From assembly GCA_035362115.1 (NCBI GenBank), contig DAOSDD010000014.1:1-34753 (forward strand): a stretch of 34,753 nucleotides of DNA. Direction: 5' to 3'. This DNA is from DUMC01 sp035362115 (lineage in GTDB: Bacteria; Bacillota; Clostridia; Acetivibrionales; DUMC01). This document shows, piece by piece, positions 31,520 to 34,753 of this stretch. The position numbers were made by a program, and so were the translations under genes. Numbering within the stretch: the first letter of the stretch is position 1; each line of letters opens with the position of its first letter. The notes beneath the pieces are model-generated. The model searched no databases, was not told the origin of the DNA, and worked only from the letters and a program-made list of their open reading frames with translations.

Positions 31520-32068
31520 TTATTTATTGAAATATCTATCTAACAAGCCCTTAAATGCCTGTCCGTGTCTTGCTTCATCCTTGCACATTTCATGAACTGT
31601 ATCATGGATTGCATCGTAATTCAATTGTTTTGCCCTGGTAGCAAGTTCCTTCTTTCCCTTGCATGCGCCAAATTCAGCTTCAACTCTTAACTCAAGATTC
31701 TTTTTAGTATCTGCATATACAACCTCTCCAAGGAGTTCAGCAAATTTTGCAGCATGTTCAGCTTCTTCAAAAGCTATTCTTTTGTATGCTTCCGCTACTT
31801 CAGGATAACCTTCTCTATCAGCTTGACGGCTCATTGCAAGATACATTCCTATCTCAGTACACTCACCCATAAAATTAGCTCTCAATCCCTCAAAAACTTC
31901 AGGATCAACATCCTTTGCAACACCAATTCTATGTTCATCAGCCCACTGCATGTTATCACCCTTTTTCTCCACAAACTTACTTGCAGGAGCTCCACACTGA
32001 GGACATTTTTCAGGCGGTTCATTTCCTATATGCACATAACCACATACTGTACAAACAAATTTCTTCAT
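31520..32068 (-). CDS. Reverse rubrerythrin (rubredoxin domain first), peroxidase
   Basis: A 182-residue iron protein. The rubredoxin-type Fe(Cys)4 site is at the N-terminus (CTVCGY and CPQCGAP), followed by the four-helix di-iron rubrerythrin domain with its Glu/His ligands (FMGECTEIGMYLAMSRQA, AFEEAEHAAKFAELL, VEAEFGA, CKDEARHGQAF). This domain order is that of the reverse rubrerythrins known from Clostridium, which reduce hydrogen peroxide, and in some cases O2, with electrons from NADH via a reductase. It protects an anaerobe in air. ATG at 32068 follows GGAGG; the longer frame start adds a non-family stretch. A terminator follows, so it is monocistronic. Confidence 0.93.
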   Translation of the reverse strand: MKKFVCTVCGYVHIGNEPPEKCPQCGAPASKFVEKKGDNMQWADEHRIGVAKDVDPEVFEGLRANFMGECTEIGMYLAMSRQADREGYPEVAEAYKRIAFEEAEHAAKFAELLGEVVYADTKKNLELRVEAEFGACKGKKELATRAKQLNYDAIHDTVHEMCKDEARHGQAFKGLLDRYFNK

Positions 32069-32249
32069 AAAACAATTACCTCCAAAACCGTTGTTTTCAA
32101 ATGTGTATATCACGTTTTATATATTTAGTATTTACCCAAATAGATAATGAATTAACATTTTTTTTTGCATTATTACGTTGTTTACATAAATTCAACAATT
32201 GGCAACCTGTTTAATATACTGGTATTAGATTGTATAAAGGAGGTATCTC

Positions 32250-32408
32250 ATGAATTACAGAGAATTACTTGAATTAACAAAAAAGAGTCCAAATCCCTTT
32301 TCCATTAATGGCAGGAAAACCCGCCTTTACGATTATGAAGTAAGGAATAAGATTCCAGAAAACTCGAAAAAGAAGAATGAAGTATATAAAAGAGATAGGA
32401 GAAGTTAA
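32250..32408 (+). CDS. Small 52-residue protein of unknown function
   Basis: ATG at 32250 lies seven bases after a near-perfect AAAGGAGGT site, the strongest in this part of the window. The product is highly charged (about one third Lys, Arg, Glu or Asp) and reads MNYRELLELTKKSPNPFSIN at the start and ends in a basic stretch (KRDRRS). No signal peptide, membrane segment or cysteine is present. I do not recognise a family. It is followed by a long hairpin (32437-32488). The ribosome binding site and the downstream structure are the main reasons to call it. Confidence 0.6.
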   Translation: MNYRELLELTKKSPNPFSINGRKTRLYDYEVRNKIPENSKKKNEVYKRDRRS

Positions 32409-32436
32409 TGAACAAAAGCAGAGGGTGCTAATACTA

Positions 32437-32488
32437 AATACAAATTAACAGCCCTGGATTTAGAACACCAGGGCTGTTAATTTGTATT
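32437..32488. terminator. 21-bp perfect stem hairpin after the small gene
   Basis: Two exactly complementary 21-base arms (32437-32457 and 32468-32488) with a 10-base loop and a GCCCTGG/CCAGGGC top. No strong T-run follows on plus, though the arm itself ends T-rich (TTTGTATT then CTTCT). It probably ends the small gene transcript or stabilises it. Confidence 0.6.
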
Positions 32489-32567
32489 CTTCTACTTGTC
32501 AAAGCAGTATTGTATTAGAAGTAATAGGTTGTACTATAAAATTATTCTTCTGTATTAATATTAATCA

Positions 32568-32687
32568 TTAATTGTCTTGAAGTGCATTGAGCATATAATC
32601 CCGGGGTTTTATTCCTTCATACCTTAAAAATGCCCGCTTAAATGAATACTCATTTTCATAACCTACTGCACTGGCATCATTACATAT
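32568..32687 (-). pseudogene. C-terminal remnant of an AraC-family regulator gene
   Basis: On minus, 40 codons ending at a TAA read ...NDASAVGYENEYSFKRAF followed by LRYEGIKPRDYMLNALQDN. This is the second helix-turn-helix and end of an AraC-type regulator. Upstream the same frame loses family resemblance and soon meets a stop, and no start or N-terminal domain is found. It differs from the intact AraC gene at 15517, so it is an unrelated decayed copy. Confidence 0.7.
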
Positions 32688-32913
32688 AATATATACACAG
32701 TCACAATAGTTACAACAAATTATCAAGTAATTTATTCTGATAGAGAATTAACTGTCCAGGCAGTCCAAATACAATTATAGAAAATCCAACCTTCCTTTCT
32801 GTAGTTTTGATTATAAATTAAACCTTTTCTAAGTGCAATAAACAAAATTCTATGCCTGAGCAATATTTTCTAAGTACTCTTAAAACTATGAATTTACTTG
32901 GATTTCTTGCTAA
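32688..32913. other. Non-coding stretch upstream of tadA
   Basis: About 225 bases, AT-rich, probably decayed sequence from the lost AraC gene and its surroundings. No gene, repeat or RNA could be supported. Confidence 0.4.
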
Positions 32914-32943
32914 TTGCTATAACTCCTTTGCTTGTGTTATAAT
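32914..32943 (+). promoter_or_regulatory. Sigma-A-type promoter of tadA
   Basis: TTGCTA (32914-32919), 18 bases, perfect TATAAT (32938-32943). It gives a leader of about 120 bases before tadA. Confidence 0.5.
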
Positions 32944-33071
32944 TTCCTTAGAAATCAGTATTGGGCTAGAAAAACTGTTTGGCGTTGAAGGATTAGAATA
33001 GCATTGGAAAGCCCAAAACAACTAATAATAACCAATTATTAGTCCATTAATGAAGGAGGGTAGTGTTTAAC

Positions 33072-33557
33072 TTGGTTTCCGGAATAACACATGATAACTA
33101 CTGGTATATGAATGAAGCATATAAAGAAGCCTTAAAAGCGTATAAAAAGGACGAGGTTCCTATTGGTGCTGTAATTGTTAAGGATGGAAAAATTATAGGC
33201 AGGGGTCATAATGAAAGAGAGCTGAAAAATGATGCAACCCTCCATGCTGAAATAACGGCTATCAAAAAAGCGTGCCGCAAGCTTGGCTCATGGCGGCTCA
33301 ATGACTGCGATATGTATGTAACTTTGGAACCTTGTGCAATGTGTGCGGGTGCTCTTATTCAAGCCAGGATAAGAACCGTATATATCGGCACACCGGATCC
33401 CAAAGCAGGTGCTGTAGGATCTGTAGTTGATATTCTTAGCATAGAGAAATTTAACCACAAAGTGGATGTAGTTTATGGAATTATGGAAGATGAGTGTTCT
33501 GCAATACTTAAAAGTTTTTTCAAGGAATTAAGAACAAAAAAGAAGTATGACCCTTGA
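33072..33557 (+). CDS. tadA: tRNA-specific adenosine deaminase
   Basis: A zinc deaminase of about 161 residues that converts adenosine 34 to inosine in tRNA-Arg(ACG). The zinc site is clear: HAEITAIKKA supplies the His ligand and the catalytic Glu, and PCAMCAGA the two Cys ligands. Family segments VPIGAVIVKDGKIIGRGHNE and GTPDPKAGAVGSV are also present. Three starts compete: GTG 33063 is only two bases after the GGAGGG site, TTG 33072 is 11 bases after it, and ATG 33108 would cut into the first helix; TTG 33072 is chosen. In Firmicutes tadA is typically followed by the SRP RNA and dnaX. Here tRNA-Ser and an integrase follow instead. Confidence 0.93.
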   Translation: MVSGITHDNYWYMNEAYKEALKAYKKDEVPIGAVIVKDGKIIGRGHNERELKNDATLHAEITAIKKACRKLGSWRLNDCDMYVTLEPCAMCAGALIQARIRTVYIGTPDPKAGAVGSVVDILSIEKFNHKVDVVYGIMEDECSAILKSFFKELRTKKKYDP

Positions 33558-33821
33558 TATATGTTTTTTTGAAATAATTGTTTGAAGAACCATTAGTTAA
33601 AACCCTGGGTATCATAAAGACAACGTCTGGAATATATTTCTTCAAAAATAAAATATGCACCCTGTTTTCATTTTCTTGTTGATTTGTTTCACTTTAATAT
33701 GTTACAATATTTCAGAAGATATTGTTTAGTTTATTGCAAAATCATGCCGAAGTAACAAATTGTACTTTGTGCTGGTAAACTGAATACAGTTAGGCATGAA
33801 TATAACCATGAATATAATTAT
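33558..33821. other. Intergenic region tadA / tRNA-Ser
   Basis: About 260 bases. Apart from the promoter-like pair at 33679-33708 nothing is recognisable. The conserved SRP RNA motif (GGAAGG...AGCA loop) expected near tadA was looked for here and not found. Confidence 0.5.
33679..33708 (+). promoter_or_regulatory. Possible promoter of the tRNA-Ser region
   Basis: TTGATT (33679-33684), 18 bases, TACAAT (33703-33708), about 115 bases before the broken tRNA and 295 before the intact tRNA-Ser. Confidence 0.38.
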
Positions 33822-33861
33822 GGAGAGGTGTCCGAGTTGGCTTAAGGTGGTAGTCCCGAAA
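33822..33861 (+). pseudogene. Broken tRNA-Ser, 5' half only
   Basis: The first 40 bases resemble a tRNA-Ser (GGAGAGGTGTCCGAG start, D-arm, and CCCGAAA in the place of the anticodon loop) and align with the intact tRNA-Ser 180 bases downstream. The 3' half is missing: no anticodon-stem partner, variable arm or acceptor complement (CCTCTCC) follows before 34002. The sequence after it (33862-33990) is of unknown origin and includes an 11-bp tandem duplication at 33956-33977. Confidence 0.65.
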
Positions 33862-34001
33862 TGTGTTGGGCAATGTGGAAATCACGTAGTTGAAACCTTG
33901 TATTTATGCGGTTTTCAGTACCGTCGAAGCTCGAATGAATTTGGATTTTGGTGTTGTTCTATCCGAGTTCTATCCGGGGCACTTAGGTAATTAAATAATT
34001 T

Positions 34002-34089
34002 GGAGAGTTGTCCGAGCGGCTGAAGGAGCTGGTCTCGAAAACCAGTGTACCGAAAGGTATCTAGGGTTCAAATCCCTAACTCTCCGCCA
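34002..34089 (+). tRNA. tRNA-Ser (anticodon CGA)
   Basis: An 88-base tRNA with encoded CCA and the long variable arm of serine tRNAs. Acceptor GGAGAGT/ACTCTCC, anticodon stem CTGGT/ACCAG with loop CTCGAAA (anticodon CGA, reads TCG), variable arm TACC/GGTA, T-arm loop TTCAAAT. A tyrosine recombinase gene ends 17 bases downstream, so its 3' part is probably the attachment site of an integrated element. Confidence 0.96.
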
Positions 34090-34093
34090 TCAT

Positions 34094-34133
34094 GGAGCTG
34101 TTAATTCTAAAGATTAGCAGCTCCTGCCTTTTT
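34094..34133 (+). terminator. Terminator of tRNA-Ser overlapping the integrase 3' end
   Basis: GGAGCTGTTAAT (34094-34105) pairs with ATTAGCAGCTCC (34113-34124, one G-U pair) and is followed by TGCCTTTTT. The stop codon and last residues of the convergent integrase gene lie inside the hairpin. Confidence 0.78.
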
Positions 34134-34753
34134 AAGCGGCAAAGATTTCTGAATAATCTTTGCTGTTTTTTTCTTGGATTGGTATTCTAGATGACCATAG
34201 GTATTAACCGTTGTCCGAATATCACTATGACCAACCCAATCTCTGATACGCTCCATAGGCACTTCATTTGCCATCATCAAACCTACACATGAATGTCGAA
34301 GGTCGTGGAATCTAATAGAGGGTAATCCTGCTTTCTTTAATAAATCACGATGCCTGTTGGTTATATAGTCCGGGTCGATAATTTCACCTAATGGATGAAC
34401 GCAAATATACCCAAGCCATTCTTTACTGTAAGAGTTGCCGCAAAGCTCCTTTAGTTCCTTATTTTCAGCTATTTTAGCTTTTATTCTTTCTTCCACATAA
34501 GGGATCAAGGGATAGGTGCGGTTGCTCAAATCTGTTTTAAGCTTATCGGAAGGGATATATATCTTCTTATTATCAATGGTTGCCGTCGTTACAGTGTGAT
34601 TGGCCCTAAAGAATTTGTGCTTAAAATCAAATTGAGATTCTCTAACGCTAAGACATTCACTGCGCCGCATTCCATAAGATCCACCGAATAATATAGGGAT
34701 TTCAATAATATCACCTACAATAAATTCAATATAATATTGCATCTGTTCGGCAT
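34107..34753 (-). CDS. Tyrosine recombinase (integrase), catalytic part; gene runs off the window
   Basis: At least 211 residues of a phage/ICE-type tyrosine integrase; the frame is open to the window edge (AEQ precedes the first visible Met), so the N-terminal DNA-binding part is outside. All catalytic residues are visible: Arg in GMRRSE, His and Arg in HDLRHS, His in WVGHSDI and the nucleophile Tyr in NTYGHLEY. The family integrates elements by site-specific recombination, often into tRNA genes. The 3' end points at and lies 17 bases from the tRNA-Ser, the usual place for an integrase at the end of an island. The cargo lies beyond the window. Confidence 0.93.
   Translation of the reverse strand, partial: AEQMQYYIEFIVGDIIEIPILFGGSYGMRRSECLSVRESQFDFKHKFFRANHTVTTATIDNKKIYIPSDKLKTDLSNRTYPLIPYVEERIKAKIAENKELKELCGNSYSKEWLGYICVHPLGEIIDPDYITNRHRDLLKKAGLPSIRFHDLRHSCVGLMMANEVPMERIRDWVGHSDIRTTVNTYGHLEYQSKKKTAKIIQKSLPLKKAGAANL

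Noticed and set aside
33558..33990. SRP (4.5S/6S) RNA expected after tadA
   Set aside because: The conserved GGAAGG...AGCA loop motif of the SRP Alu-less domain is not found; the structure-like part is a truncated tRNA-Ser.
33796..33990. A 64-codon plus-strand frame over the broken tRNA-Ser
   Set aside because: It begins upstream of and reads through tRNA-derived sequence, and has no clear ribosome binding site.

Overview
The window is AT-rich DNA from an anaerobic, spore-forming member of the Clostridia. The evidence is a spoIIID-mbl / spoIIQ-spoIID-murA-ywmB block in the order known from endospore formers, a reverse-type rubrerythrin, clostridial-style glycerol-3-phosphate oxidation genes with a GlpP antiterminator, M29 and M3 peptidases with clostridial features, and frequent GTG/TTG starts behind strong GGAGG ribosome binding sites. 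I cannot name the species.

Layout. 1-3.6 kb (minus strand): glpP, then a promoter, a long leader carrying an intrinsic terminator, and two flavoprotein genes (GlpA-like and a partner oxidoreductase); this is the layout of a GlpP-antiterminated glycerol-3-phosphate operon. 3.9-10.4 kb: the sporulation/cell-wall block, with spoIIID and mbl on plus and ywmB-murA-spoIID-spoIIQ converging on minus; sigma-E-like and sigma-F-like promoters can be read before spoIIID and spoIIQ. 10.7-11.0 kb: an orphan small membrane protein. 11.2-16.6 kb: HAD phosphatase, 6-phosphogluconate dehydrogenase and a LarA-type nickel-pincer racemase/epimerase on minus, divergent from an AraC-type regulator; probably a sugar-acid utilisation locus. 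17.1-22.5 kb: a four-gene plus-strand ABC-2 export operon that includes a membrane-anchored protein of unknown function, converging on a secreted/anchored protein with a long Gly/Thr/Ser/Asn linker. 24.5-27.5 kb: pepF and an M29 aminopeptidase. 27.8-28.1 kb: tRNA-Arg(CCT) behind a perfect consensus promoter. 28.3-31.0 kb: an orphan triple-PAS histidine kinase. 31.0-33.6 kb: DUF1294 protein, reverse rubrerythrin, a 52-residue small gene, an AraC remnant and tadA. 33.8-34.75 kb: a broken tRNA-Ser, an intact tRNA-Ser(CGA) and, 17 bases further on, the catalytic end of a tyrosine recombinase that runs off the window. This looks like the first gene of an island inserted at the tRNA.

A recurring theme is short-period tandem repeats (8-12 bp units). 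They lie at gene boundaries (after mbl, around gnd, directly before the ribosome binding site of the HAD gene) and inside genes as in-frame repeats (SpoIIQ, ABC ATPase N-terminus, one permease, the Gly/Thr-rich protein). They are densest at 12.7-17.3 kb. No CRISPR array, insertion sequence or known defence system was seen. The most promising leads are the LarA/gnd/HAD/AraC locus with its repeat array at the translation start, the GlpP leader, the ABC operon with its unknown anchored protein, and the tRNA-Ser island junction.
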